In this document: piece after piece, positions 8,142-16,855 of the stretch | Layout: each line of letters starts with the position of its first letter | How positions within the stretch are numbered: the first letter of the stretch is position 1 | Origin: Flavobacteriales bacterium | GTDB lineage: Bacteria; Bacteroidota; Bacteroidia; Flavobacteriales; Flavobacteriaceae | DNA: 64,000 nt | Reading direction: 5' to 3' | NCBI GenBank assembly: GCA_017303755.1 | Contig: JAFLBS010000007.1 | Location: forward strand, 1-64,000 | Translations under genes and position numbers: made by a program | Notes under the pieces: model-generated | Told to the model about the DNA's origin: nothing | The model's input: the letters and a program-made list of their open reading frames with translations, nothing else | Databases searched by the model: none

Positions 8142-9653
8142 TCATTGTTTATTCGCCATTGTGACTACAACCACGCGTCCTCCTTCTTCTTTGGAAAGTA
8201 GTATTTTCTTTCCGTCGGTCAGTTCGAGCATTTCACCGATGGCGATATCTTTTTCTTCGGTTTTGTCTACTAGCGAAGTTAATTTCTGATTGACAAAAAC
8301 CCATTTATTATTGTGAAATGTAAAATATCCAACAGGCACTTTTTGTTCAGCAGTTAAGCGTTCGTTACGCACTACATTTCGATTCACATGCCATTGAAAC
8401 AGGTATTGATTGTTGTATACCATTAAGCGATGATTTTCGGGTTTCCAAACCGATTCTTGAAACTGAAAGTACAAATCGAGTACAGGCAAAGTTCCTTGGT
8501 GCTTTGTGCCACAAAATGGACATTGAGGAGTATTGGTATTATCAAAAACATACCATTTTTGGTCGCAAAACGGATTAGAACACGTCTGAATCAAATCGGT
8601 GGTTTTGAGTAAGGCAATTTCCCATTCTTCGGCAGTTGGGCGTTGCATCGGATTGTGTAAACCATCTACAAAAGCACGGTCAAAAAGTGGTTTTAAATAC
8701 GGTCCAGTTATGGTATACGGCAATTTATTCACATCTGACCAATAGACATCCCATTTGGAAACTTGATTCAATTTGGGTTGATTGGTTTTGTCAATTGGAT
8801 GCTCGATGAATAATGCTTTTTCACCCATCGAAAGTAAATCGTCTTTCTCAGTATCTAAATCGTGTACTTTTCCGCCTTTTAACGGATGACGATGCAATAA
8901 ATACATGTAAATCAAACACGCCAAGGCATGCAAATCCGTCAAACGATTCGGTAATTTTCGGTTCGGATCGGTTTTACTTAAATGTTTGGTTGCCAAAACT
9001 TCAGGTGCGATAAAATCGGCTGTACCAATCACTTCGGCTGGGAAAAGTCCGGGAACCACCAATCCGTCCAAATCAATCATACACGCTGAACCCGTTTGAG
9101 GGTCAATCAAAACATTGTTGTACGATAAATCAGAGTGCGATAATCCCATTTGGTGCATTTTTTTTACACCGCGTGATAAATTCACACCAACCTGAAAATA
9201 GTTGATCCATTTGCCCAATTCGGACTGATCCAAGCACAACGGAAATTGCTTGTTTCTGAATTTCGCTCCAGCAAACCATTTACCGTTTTTTTCTTCTCCT
9301 TGTATCAAATCCTGACTCGCATATCCTTTTTTGAAGAAGAATTTGGAGTTGTAAATAGGAACAATGATTCCGGTTTTTCCATTGTGTTCCACTACATCTG
9401 TTGGCCAGCGATAAATTTCATCTAAGTAATAATCACCACCTTCATTGTTTTTGATGCGGTTCAAATAATCAGAAGTAATTTTTTTAAGTCGCTCTTTCTG
9501 GTTAAAATCTTGTTTTTCTTTAAAAATAGCCACCACGTATTTCTTATCCGGACTGAAATACACATTTTTGGCTGTACCACTTTTGGGTTCACCATCATCA
9601 ACATAGTGATAGGTGTTTCCAGTAATGATTGATTTTACAGTTATTGTTGGCAT
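8142..9653 (-). CDS. Ser/Thr protein kinase with C-terminal zinc ribbon (Ter-associated)
   Basis: The 503-residue kinase-fold protein has a probable ATP-binding Lys45 (VAIFK), catalytic loop HSDLSYNN at 173-180 with Asp175 and Asn179/180, a DFG-equivalent DLDGL at 194-198 and an APE-like IAPEVL at 215-220. The key residues are present, so it is probably active. A four-cysteine zinc ribbon (CxxxxC...CPFC, about 355-383) follows. A C-terminal beta-rich tail extends to 503. The gene lies 9 bases downstream of the PP2C gene. This kinase-phosphatase-vWA set is typical of Ter signalling. Confidence 0.88.
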   Translation of the reverse strand: MPTITVKSIITGNTYHYVDDGEPKSGTAKNVYFSPDKKYVVAIFKEKQDFNQKERLKKITSDYLNRIKNNEGGDYYLDEIYRWPTDVVEHNGKTGIIVPIYNSKFFFKKGYASQDLIQGEEKNGKWFAGAKFRNKQFPLCLDQSELGKWINYFQVGVNLSRGVKKMHQMGLSHSDLSYNNVLIDPQTGSACMIDLDGLVVPGLFPAEVIGTADFIAPEVLATKHLSKTDPNRKLPNRLTDLHALACLIYMYLLHRHPLKGGKVHDLDTEKDDLLSMGEKALFIEHPIDKTNQPKLNQVSKWDVYWSDVNKLPYTITGPYLKPLFDRAFVDGLHNPMQRPTAEEWEIALLKTTDLIQTCSNPFCDQKWYVFDNTNTPQCPFCGTKHQGTLPVLDLYFQFQESVWKPENHRLMVYNNQYLFQWHVNRNVVRNERLTAEQKVPVGYFTFHNNKWVFVNQKLTSLVDKTEEKDIAIGEMLELTDGKKILLSKEEGGRVVVVTMANKQ

Positions 9654-9662
9654 ATTTGTTAG

Positions 9663-11126
9663 TTAAAAAATAATGGCTAAAGTACGGTCATCATGATTTC
9701 CTGGACTCCAGAAATCCATCCATTGCGATAATTGATGGGCAATTTCCGAATTATTTGCGTCGAAAACAACGGCACATTTATCGTCGTTAGTTCCTTTTAA
9801 ATCAGTTATGAATTCATTCCACTTTTCTAATTTCTCCAGATTGGATTCGACTACAAATTTGGCATCGTAAATACCATCAGTCATCAGCATTAAATAGGAG
9901 AAATCGTCAATGGAAGTAAATCCGAAGCGCGTTACAAATTTATCACTAGTAAAAATTTCAGGCATGGTAATGAAACGAGTTCCGCCACCAAATTCGCCTA
10001 CATCCAACCAATTCATCAGTTTAAAATCGGTTTGATCTTTGTTGATGATACCAATCGGACAATCGCCGACTCCAAAAGTCATTACGATATAACCAAATTC
10101 ATATTTTTTGAATAAAGCAAATATTAAAGTAGTGTGTAATTCTTTACTATTGATGTCGTTGGCAAGTGCAAATTCTTCCAATTTGTTGTGTGCTGATTTA
10201 GAGCAACTTCCTAAGTGATTGTAAATGAAACGCCCAATTTTGTTTTTGGTAGTTTCAATCGTAGTTTCTTCATTGGAAGCAATGACTTCGGCTATGTCTT
10301 CTACAACCGCATTCGATTCTTTATGATGTTCAGCAATAAGAACATCCAATTCTGATGATAGAGTAGTTGTAAGGTTCTTTTCGAAGTAATTAATCACTTC
10401 TTGACAGGCAATTTGTGAACCTTTTCGTGATGCTTTAGCACTTCCGGCACCATCGGCAACAGCCACTATACTCCAACCTGTATTTTCATAGAATTTGAAA
10501 GCGTAGTCATCGTCGCGGAACGAACCTACATTGGCATGCGAGCGACCTCTTTTGGAAGCTACAACGATGTGTTTACTGCCTAATGGTTGAAAATCAGCAA
10601 CATTATCTTCTTTCCAATACGGATCAGTTGAATCGCTTGGTACATTTTTCCACAATGATTTTGGATCGGCATTGATGATTAAGTTGATGTTTTTTTCATT
10701 CAATGGAGCGTTTTCACTTTCTCCATCCACTTTAAACAGAAACTTTATTTTGTATTCGCCACTCGTAGTTGGTATTCCAGAAATGGTATCGTTTTTACTA
10801 TCGAACGACAATCCACATTCTTCTAAACCAACAAATTCAGAGTGAATAAGTTCATTCCATCCTAATTGATTAAAATCAACTATGGTTTCGTAGTTTTTTC
10901 CAACAGTTCCGTTTGGAATCTGCATGTGATTGTGAATAATGTCGTTTATTTTATTTCGAAGCACATAGTCTTTCACCATTTCTGTTTGATTTTGTTGGAT
11001 TACATTAAATTGTTCAATGACTTTTTCGTCAGATATAAATGCATCTAAAAAAGCGGATTTATCGGGTGTTAGTGTTACACCATTCGCTAGTAATAATTTT
11101 TCAATAAAAGGTTTAATATTTGACAT
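9663..11126 (-). CDS. PP2C-family protein phosphatase with N-terminal Ig-like segment
   Basis: This 487-residue protein should remove phosphate from Ser/Thr, opposing the adjacent kinase. The PP2C domain starts near 195 and contains the metal-binding VADGAGSAKAS, GVGDCPIG, LMTDGIYD and NHDDRTLAI motifs. Upstream, about residues 75-150, is a segment resembling a putative-Ig repeat (LSFDSKNDTISGIPTTSGEY), which may bind a partner. A 9-base gap separates it from both the vWA gene and the kinase gene, indicating one operon. Confidence 0.9.
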   Translation of the reverse strand: MSNIKPFIEKLLLANGVTLTPDKSAFLDAFISDEKVIEQFNVIQQNQTEMVKDYVLRNKINDIIHNHMQIPNGTVGKNYETIVDFNQLGWNELIHSEFVGLEECGLSFDSKNDTISGIPTTSGEYKIKFLFKVDGESENAPLNEKNINLIINADPKSLWKNVPSDSTDPYWKEDNVADFQPLGSKHIVVASKRGRSHANVGSFRDDDYAFKFYENTGWSIVAVADGAGSAKASRKGSQIACQEVINYFEKNLTTTLSSELDVLIAEHHKESNAVVEDIAEVIASNEETTIETTKNKIGRFIYNHLGSCSKSAHNKLEEFALANDINSKELHTTLIFALFKKYEFGYIVMTFGVGDCPIGIINKDQTDFKLMNWLDVGEFGGGTRFITMPEIFTSDKFVTRFGFTSIDDFSYLMLMTDGIYDAKFVVESNLEKLEKWNEFITDLKGTNDDKCAVVFDANNSEIAHQLSQWMDFWSPGNHDDRTLAIIF

Positions 11127-11134
11127 CGATTTGA

Positions 11135-12181
11135 TTACCCAAGAGTTCTGTTAACATCAAATCCACCGCTTCCTGATTCGTAGGTTCCTTGATTTCCGCA
11201 CCACGGACACGTACTCATTTGTTCGTCTCCAATGCAATGAATTTTTCCGCACACACACATCGCAAAACCGTATTGGTTTCCGCAACACGGGCAAGCTGGT
11301 GCGCCCATAAGTTCGTCACTGCTGACTTTGGTTTGCATTTCGTTTTCATCGCACAATTCAAAATAGGTGTTGTCTACTTGGAATCCGCCCACCAAACGAT
11401 ACGCTCGGGTTTCCAATCCAGCAAAGCCAGAAGGTTGCACGAATTTTCGGTATTTCATCAAATACGGACGTTTAGTATTTTGACATTTAGCGGCTAAAAC
11501 CACGTAATTGGGGTCGACATACAAACTTGGTGGTGGCGTTTTAGAAAGATCTATTTTGGATAATGTTTCGTTGTCTAAAGTCGCCAATTCAAATCCGGAT
11601 GCATTATTTTCAACACTGATGCTACTGGTTTTTATCGAATCAGTAACCCATTTGAAGAAACGTTTGTAATCTTCTTCGGTTGTATTTTTAAAATGAAGGA
11701 CATTTTCAGTCAATTCACTCAATATTCTAGTATCGGTTTCTTCTCCAAAGGAAATAGCCACTAAATTGGCTGTTCTTGCCCAGTTTTGTTTCCATTCGGC
11801 TACAACTGATTTGGTATCATCAGTTGGAACACCATCGGTAAATAAAAATACGATAGGTTTCCAATCGCCTTTTTGTTCATACGTTGTTTTTACAGTATTT
11901 TTTCTTAGCTCAAACATCAAATGTCCTAACCCTTTACTAAGAGAAGTTCCGCCACCAATTGGGAATTTTGGAGGATAAAAACTCACAATTTCTTGCAATG
12001 GAACTAATGTTTTCGCTTGACCTGCAAATACAATAATGGAAACCCAAACGGTTTCTATAGCATGAGGATCTTGTTTGATGGCTTTGATTATGGTTGCCAT
12101 TCCGTCTTCAACGAGTTGAATTTGGTCGCCTACCATCGATTCTGAAACATCAATTAGGAAATAAATAGGAAGTCTTCTCAT
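11135..12181 (-). CDS. TerY-like vWA protein with C-terminal zinc-ribbon domain
   Basis: This 348-residue protein has an N-terminal von Willebrand A domain with a complete MIDAS (Asp11, Ser13, Ser15 in DVSESM; later TDGVPTDD). The C-terminal TerY-C-like module carries paired cysteines (CPCCGN, CVCGKIHC, CPWCGN). I prefer the start at 12181 (MRRLPIYFLID) because the two sister proteins begin identically; the 12 upstream codons from 12217 intrude on the preceding gene. vWA proteins act as metal-dependent scaffolds in Ter complexes, probably bridging TerD, kinase and phosphatase. Confidence 0.9.
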   Translation of the reverse strand: MRRLPIYFLIDVSESMVGDQIQLVEDGMATIIKAIKQDPHAIETVWVSIIVFAGQAKTLVPLQEIVSFYPPKFPIGGGTSLSKGLGHLMFELRKNTVKTTYEQKGDWKPIVFLFTDGVPTDDTKSVVAEWKQNWARTANLVAISFGEETDTRILSELTENVLHFKNTTEEDYKRFFKWVTDSIKTSSISVENNASGFELATLDNETLSKIDLSKTPPPSLYVDPNYVVLAAKCQNTKRPYLMKYRKFVQPSGFAGLETRAYRLVGGFQVDNTYFELCDENEMQTKVSSDELMGAPACPCCGNQYGFAMCVCGKIHCIGDEQMSTCPWCGNQGTYESGSGGFDVNRTLG

Positions 12182-12185
12182 AATT

Positions 12186-12431
12186 TTAGAATAAATTGGA
12201 AAGAATAAGTAGAACAACTAGCAATACAATCTGCGTCATATCTACTGAAAGTCCGAAACCCACTTGAAACGGTTTAATAAACGTTTTTAAAAAGTTAAAA
12301 ATAGGGCTGAAAATCGAATTAAAAAAGTTAAATATTCCTTTATATTGACTATTTAATTTGTCTTTATAAGGCAATAGTTTGGAGTAGAGGAACAATCCAA
12401 TAATGAGTATGTAAATGAATGCTTTTATCAT
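12186..12431 (-). CDS. Small two-helix membrane protein, YggT-like
   Basis: The 81-residue protein has hydrophobic helices at about 3-20 and 65-80. The sequence DMTQIVLLVVLLIL in the second helix recalls the DLSPIVLLLLL signature of YggT proteins, and the protein is about the size of half a YggT. It sits between two genes of the Ter operon with gaps of 4 bases, so it is probably co-expressed. The role is unknown; the YggT assignment is tentative. Confidence 0.55.
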   Translation of the reverse strand: MIKAFIYILIIGLFLYSKLLPYKDKLNSQYKGIFNFFNSIFSPIFNFLKTFIKPFQVGFGLSVDMTQIVLLVVLLILSNLF

Positions 12432-12435
12432 GTAA

Positions 12436-12894
12436 TTATCGAGACAGCTCGGTTATTATTTCGTTAGAAATTTTTTCGAATGCTTCTTTTTCGTTTGAAT
12501 TATAAGTTGGTAAACCATATACAATAACATTTTCATTTGCATCTATATAATTGATTGACATTGAAGAACCAAATTCATTATATCCAGTATTGTACGGAAT
12601 AGAATGTTTGAATCGGATGTAAATGCATTTTTTTCGAACAATTATATCTGAAATTAGAAAACCTTTGATTTGGTCGCTCATCAATATTAGTTCAGCTCTT
12701 TGTGTTGAATAATTGGAAATTTTTGATGTTGAATAACAGTGATTCAGCATGTCAACATTCATATTTCCCAATTTTTCATCGGAAGTTAAAACTATTGAAT
12801 CGTGATCATTCTCTTTACTATCATAATAGGCATTGTCAGCCGCTTTAGCAACATGAATTAATCCTTTAGCAAAAAGTTCAATTATTTCAAACAT
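12436..12894 (-). CDS. Ter-operon protein of unknown function
   Basis: The 152-residue protein has no signal peptide or clear membrane helix. It has strand-rich central segments (GFLISDIIVRKKCIYIRF) and no metal or catalytic motif. It is flanked by the YggT-like gene and a vWA gene with gaps of 4 and 9 bases, so it belongs to the operon. It has no paralogue in the window and is not recognised. Confidence 0.6.
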   Translation of the reverse strand: MFEIIELFAKGLIHVAKAADNAYYDSKENDHDSIVLTSDEKLGNMNVDMLNHCYSTSKISNYSTQRAELILMSDQIKGFLISDIIVRKKCIYIRFKHSIPYNTGYNEFGSSMSINYIDANENVIVYGLPTYNSNEKEAFEKISNEIITELSR

Positions 12895-12903
12895 TACTTA
12901 TAA

Positions 12904-13539
12904 TTAAATCACTAAAGTTATCTCACTTGGTGGCGGCGGTAATTCAAGACTCTCGCCTGTACCTTGGCTTTTACTACCTTGTTCAATAGTTTCTGAAACC
13001 CATTTGAAGAATTGCTTCAATGCCGTACTGTCGGCATTATCCAAATGTACTACATCATTAGTTAGCTCTTTCAAAAGGCTATCATCGGCCATGTTTCCGG
13101 CGGCACAACATACGATGGCACCAAAATTGAGTGATTTGATTTTCGGAATCATTTCGCGATATACCAATAAATCACTTGGTTTTCCATCGGTAAAAAGAAA
13201 AAATAAGGGTTTCCAATCGCCTTTTTGAGAATCGGTACCTTTAATAACATCGGCTTGCACTTTTAAATGCAGCATTTCTAATGCTTTTCCGGTGTGTGTT
13301 GGACCACTTTGCGGACATATAATTTCGGGTAATTGAAACATGGCCAACTCGGTAAGTGGACAAACTTCGTTTACTTCTCTATCAAATGTAATGATGCTAA
13401 TCCACAGCGAATCTAATGCTTGTGCATCTTGACGTAGTGTATTGATCATTCCGCTCAACGCATTGTTCAGCGCTTGAATTGGTTCACCGTACATGGAACC
13501 CGAAGTGTCTAATAAAAAATAAACAGGTAATCTTCTCAT
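12904..13539 (-). CDS. terY: TerY-like vWA protein
   Basis: The 211-residue stand-alone vWA domain begins MRRLPVYFLLDTSGSM, with MIDAS residues Asp11, Ser13 and Ser15, and has the later motif TDGKPSD. The C-terminus ends in a proline run (ELPPPPSEITLVI) shared with the next vWA protein. It lacks the zinc-ribbon extension of the 11135-12181 paralogue. It likely acts as a cytosolic scaffold in the Ter complex. The three vWA genes probably arose by local duplication. Confidence 0.92.
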   Translation of the reverse strand: MRRLPVYFLLDTSGSMYGEPIQALNNALSGMINTLRQDAQALDSLWISIITFDREVNEVCPLTELAMFQLPEIICPQSGPTHTGKALEMLHLKVQADVIKGTDSQKGDWKPLFFLFTDGKPSDLLVYREMIPKIKSLNFGAIVCCAAGNMADDSLLKELTNDVVHLDNADSTALKQFFKWVSETIEQGSKSQGTGESLELPPPPSEITLVI

Positions 13540-13574
13540 AGCTCAATTTTAAAAAAATGTATACTGTTTTTTAA

Positions 13575-14213
13575 TTACACTACAATATTCAACTCGGGTG
13601 GAGGCGGAGGCAATTCGTTTAAACCCGTAACTTCTTTACCGCTGTCTTCCACACGAGTAGAAGAAACACCGATGGAAGCCGTTACCCACAAAAAGAATTT
13701 GGAAATACTGGCACTATCGGCTGTATCCAAACTTACCACATTGTCAGTGATTTGTTTTAAAACACTAGCGTCAGCATTACTTCCAGCGGCACAGGCTACT
13801 GTAAAAGCGGTTTTACGTTGTTTGAACGCTTGCAAACCTCTTTGCCAATCATCAGTTGGAATTCCGTCGGTCATTATAAATACAAGAGGTTTCCAGTCGC
13901 CTTTTTGCTCGGTAGTAGTTTTGGCAACTTCGGTATCCATTTTGTTGGAAACCAATTGAAGTGCTTCACCCAAAGCCGTAACACCAGTAGCTTTTAAATC
14001 GACCATTTGAAACGAAGCCAAATCGGTCAACGGAATGATTTGTTGCGCCGTAGTGTCAAACGTAATCACACTGATAAAAGCAGTTTCAATGGCTTGTGGG
14101 TTTTGACGCAAAGAGCTAATCATCACTTGAACTCCATTTTTTACGGCTTCAATTGGCTCACCACTCATTGAACCAGAGGTGTCTAATAAAAGGTAAACAG
14201 GTAATCTTCTCAT
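13575..14213 (-). CDS. terY: TerY-like vWA protein
   Basis: The 212-residue vWA protein has an intact MIDAS (DTSGSMSG at 11-18, TDGIPTDDW) and a C-terminal proline run (NELPPPPPELNIVV). It is similar in length and motif order to the neighbouring vWA protein at 12904-13539, consistent with tandem duplication. The gap between the two genes is 35 bases, the largest in this part of the operon, so an internal promoter there is possible but not demonstrated. Confidence 0.92.
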   Translation of the reverse strand: MRRLPVYLLLDTSGSMSGEPIEAVKNGVQVMISSLRQNPQAIETAFISVITFDTTAQQIIPLTDLASFQMVDLKATGVTALGEALQLVSNKMDTEVAKTTTEQKGDWKPLVFIMTDGIPTDDWQRGLQAFKQRKTAFTVACAAGSNADASVLKQITDNVVSLDTADSASISKFFLWVTASIGVSSTRVEDSGKEVTGLNELPPPPPELNIVV

Positions 14214-14224
14214 AGTATTTGTTT

Positions 14225-14653
14225 TTAGTTACGCGGAATATTATAAGGTGAATCTGAAGAACTTGTAGTGTTACTTGAACTATTTGAATTAGGATTCACT
14301 AAGTCATTAATAGCATAAGTTGAAGTATTTGCTTCAGGATCGTGCTGAATCAACTGACTTACTACAGCTTCAGTTACATCTTTTCCACCTGAGAGATGGT
14401 GATATAATGATCCAATTGTGTAAATTGGACCCCAAGGCAATCCCCACCAACCCAAAACTAAATTAGTTCCAACGTGTTTGTAGGAATATTTAAATGAGTT
14501 CTCATCAGCACGCACAAAATAAATGCTTGAACTGCGTTTGAACGTCATTAAAACAATTGAAATGGTATACGGAAAATGAACAAATCGTCCACCTTCATTT
14601 ACTAATTGCTTCACTTGTGCTACTGATAAACCTTCGATATTTCTAATTTCCAT
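14225..14653 (-). CDS. Ter-operon protein of unknown function with Ser/Asn-rich tail
   Basis: The 142-residue protein has a core of about 105 residues with a hydrophobic, tryptophan-rich segment (LVLGWWGLPWGPIYTIG, about 68-84) that may be a re-entrant or membrane-associated helix. A low-complexity Ser/Asn tail follows (from about 115). It lies between a TerD gene (3-base gap) and a vWA gene (11-base gap). The domain is not recognised. It could be a membrane tether for the TerD/vWA complex; this is inference from the hydrophobic segment. Confidence 0.6.
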   Translation of the reverse strand: MEIRNIEGLSVAQVKQLVNEGGRFVHFPYTISIVLMTFKRSSSIYFVRADENSFKYSYKHVGTNLVLGWWGLPWGPIYTIGSLYHHLSGGKDVTEAVVSQLIQHDPEANTSTYAINDLVNPNSNSSSNTTSSSDSPYNIPRN

Positions 14654-14656
14654 ATA

Positions 14657-15316
14657 CTATAAGTATGATTTTACAATTTTATGAATAGTTTGTCCTAAGA
14701 ATGTATCTTCAGTTGGATCTCCGATGGCGCTGAATTTCCACTCACCATTTCTTTTGTATAATTTACCCATAATGATGGATCTTTTTCCTGCAAATTGAGC
14801 TTCAGCCGATACATTATAATCAGCAAAAACTGAAGTTACGCGCGTTGGAGTTCCTTCGTACATTCTGATTTTAGCATACGGAATTTGAGAAAAATCTTCA
14901 GCTCCAGCATTATTTAAGAAGAAGAAAATCTGAGCTACATTTGAATTTAATTTGGTTAAATCAACGGTAATGATTTCGTTATCCAAGCCATCGTCGCCAC
15001 CTTTATCACCTTCTAAATCGTCACCAGTATGTTTCATTGCGCCGTCAGAAGTAAGTAATTTTCCTTTTGGAAGACCAAATTGCTGTAAAATTTCAACACG
15101 GTACAAAGGCGAATACAAGTGGTCGCACAAATTATTTTGATCATCAATTAAAACACAACTTAAATCCAAATCGATGTTTTGAACCGATTTTGAAAGGCCA
15201 AATAATGTTTTCTTTTCAATTGCACCCCAGTTTACACCTACACAAAAGTTAGTTAATGTTTCACCTGAAGTTTTTCTTAGGTCGATTTTTTGACCTTTAC
15301 TTAAGTTAATTGCCAT
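14657..15316 (-). CDS. TerD-family protein (paralogue 1)
   Basis: The 219-residue TerD-fold protein has the N-terminal signature MAINLSKGQKIDL and acidic metal-binding loops (HTGDDLEGDKGGDDGLDNE, about 91-109). The NWGAIEKK and SVFADY segments are shared with the paralogue at 17954-18562. TerD proteins bind calcium and related cations and assemble with vWA proteins and TerC at the membrane. It forms a pair with the canonical TerD gene 3 bases upstream (15320), and this pair arrangement recurs at 17954/18569. Confidence 0.92.
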   Translation of the reverse strand: MAINLSKGQKIDLRKTSGETLTNFCVGVNWGAIEKKTLFGLSKSVQNIDLDLSCVLIDDQNNLCDHLYSPLYRVEILQQFGLPKGKLLTSDGAMKHTGDDLEGDKGGDDGLDNEIITVDLTKLNSNVAQIFFFLNNAGAEDFSQIPYAKIRMYEGTPTRVTSVFADYNVSAEAQFAGKRSIIMGKLYKRNGEWKFSAIGDPTEDTFLGQTIHKIVKSYL

Positions 15317-15319
15317 GGT

Positions 15320-15877
15320 TTATTTTTGGTATTTAGTTAAAAAATCTTGTAATCCGCCTTTCATTCCGTTTCCTACGGCCTCAAAGCGCCATTCGTCGTT
15401 GCGTTTGTATATTCTTCCAAATTCAACAGCAGTTTCGATTGAGAAATCTTCGTCTAATTCGTATTTTACGGTTTCTTCATTGGTTTGTTGGTTGACTACT
15501 CGAATGAAAGAATTTCTGATTTGACCGAAATTTTGTCTTCTGTCTGCCGCTTTGTGAATGGTAACCACAAAGGTAATTTCAGTAACATCATTTGATATTT
15601 TAGATAAATCAACATTGATTACTTCATCATCACCATCGCCAGCACCAGTTAAGTTGTCACCGCTGTGAACTACAGCACCATCGGGAGAAGTTAGGTTATT
15701 GAAGAACACAAAATGATTATCACTAATCAATTTCCCATCGCTTCCTAATAAAAACACTGACGCATCTACGTCGAATGCTTCGCCAGTAGCGCTTGTATTG
15801 CTATCCCAACCTAATCCTACTTTAAAACTAGGAAGATTGATTTTTTCTCTTTGTCCTTTTTCTAAATTAATTGCCAT
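15320..15877 (-). CDS. terD: TerD-family protein (paralogue 2, canonical length)
   Basis: The 185-residue protein matches canonical TerD/TerE length. Features are VGLGWDSN, FDVDASVFLLG, the acidic loop HSGDNLTGAGDGDDE (about 76-90) and the C-terminal DEDFSIETAVEFGRIYKRN. It is very close in sequence to the TerD at 18569-19123, so the two probably arose by duplication. Its stop is 3 bases from the next TerD gene, and the gene for an unknown 319-residue protein ends 2 bases before its start. Confidence 0.95.
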   Translation of the reverse strand: MAINLEKGQREKINLPSFKVGLGWDSNTSATGEAFDVDASVFLLGSDGKLISDNHFVFFNNLTSPDGAVVHSGDNLTGAGDGDDEVINVDLSKISNDVTEITFVVTIHKAADRRQNFGQIRNSFIRVVNQQTNEETVKYELDEDFSIETAVEFGRIYKRNDEWRFEAVGNGMKGGLQDFLTKYQK

Positions 15878-15879
15878 TT

Positions 15880-16839
15880 TTATTTTATGTTTATGTTTAA
15901 CATGGTTCGTAATACATTGGTTTGCTCGTCAATAGATTGTAATTCATCTAAAAATTCTAACGACGAAATTTTATCTAAATAATTATTCAACACTACTTCA
16001 ATATCGTGTGGAATATTTTTTAGTGATTGCTCTGCTTTATTGGTTAAATCTAAATTTTTGGTTTTCAACTCTAAAACAATCTCTTTTTTATTGGAATTGT
16101 TTTTTGAGAAATTAATAGTACAGAAACTTTTAGGATTAATGAAAAGAAATTCCTTTTTATCTTTGAAAAACACAAAATACTCGTTGAAATGAATGAATTC
16201 GTAGATTTCGATGAACTCATTGTTGAATTGCAATCCACATAAAAACTTAAATTTAAACTGTTGGATGTTGAGTTTTCCGAGTAATTTTTTTTCAATTCGA
16301 AAGCCAAAAATATCGTACAACTGGTTGGCGGAAAGCTTATGTAAATTTTCGTAATCCGTCAACGTTATTTTTCGGTAAAATTCGATTCCCAATTCGTTTG
16401 ACAATTGATTCATCTTTTCAAGACCAACCAATTGATTTGATTTTTTATCGTACGCTAATTCAGTATATAAACGTTCCATAATTTGCTGCATAACGAGGTT
16501 GTGTTGTTTGACTTTCACAAAGAAATCGTCGTTCTCCACTTCATTTTCCAACGATTTAATAATGTCGTTGTTGATTTGAATTTCGTTGTTAAGCAGCAAG
16601 TATTTTTGTTCGATGTTCTTTTTTAACTTGAGTAATAATTCCAACAATGAGTCGGTGTATTGCAAGTGAAAAAGTTCTAATTTATTAGCATCTAATGTTG
16701 GATTTGAACTAAAAACGTCATGAATCACCCGCGTTCTCACTAAAATAGCGACAACTTTGGCTTGATTAAAAAAATTAGTAAGAATCTTTAATTTGTTTAA
16801 TCGTTTTTCACTTTGTATGAGTAGCTCTTTAGCTTCCAA
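15880..16839 (-). CDS. Ter-operon protein of unknown function with N-terminal coiled coil
   Basis: This 319-residue protein has a helical N-terminal half with heptad-like leucines (about 1-125) and a more globular C-terminal half rich in Phe/Asn (about 150-245). It has no signal peptide, metal motif or catalytic signature. Gaps to the neighbouring TerD and TelA genes are 2 and 16 bases, so it is part of the operon. It may be a structural partner of TelA, which is also coiled-coil; this is inference. The family is not recognised. Confidence 0.65.
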   Translation of the reverse strand: MEAKELLIQSEKRLNKLKILTNFFNQAKVVAILVRTRVIHDVFSSNPTLDANKLELFHLQYTDSLLELLLKLKKNIEQKYLLLNNEIQINNDIIKSLENEVENDDFFVKVKQHNLVMQQIMERLYTELAYDKKSNQLVGLEKMNQLSNELGIEFYRKITLTDYENLHKLSANQLYDIFGFRIEKKLLGKLNIQQFKFKFLCGLQFNNEFIEIYEFIHFNEYFVFFKDKKEFLFINPKSFCTINFSKNNSNKKEIVLELKTKNLDLTNKAEQSLKNIPHDIEVVLNNYLDKISSLEFLDELQSIDEQTNVLRTMLNINIK

Positions 16840-16855
16840 GCGTTAGATTTTTAAT

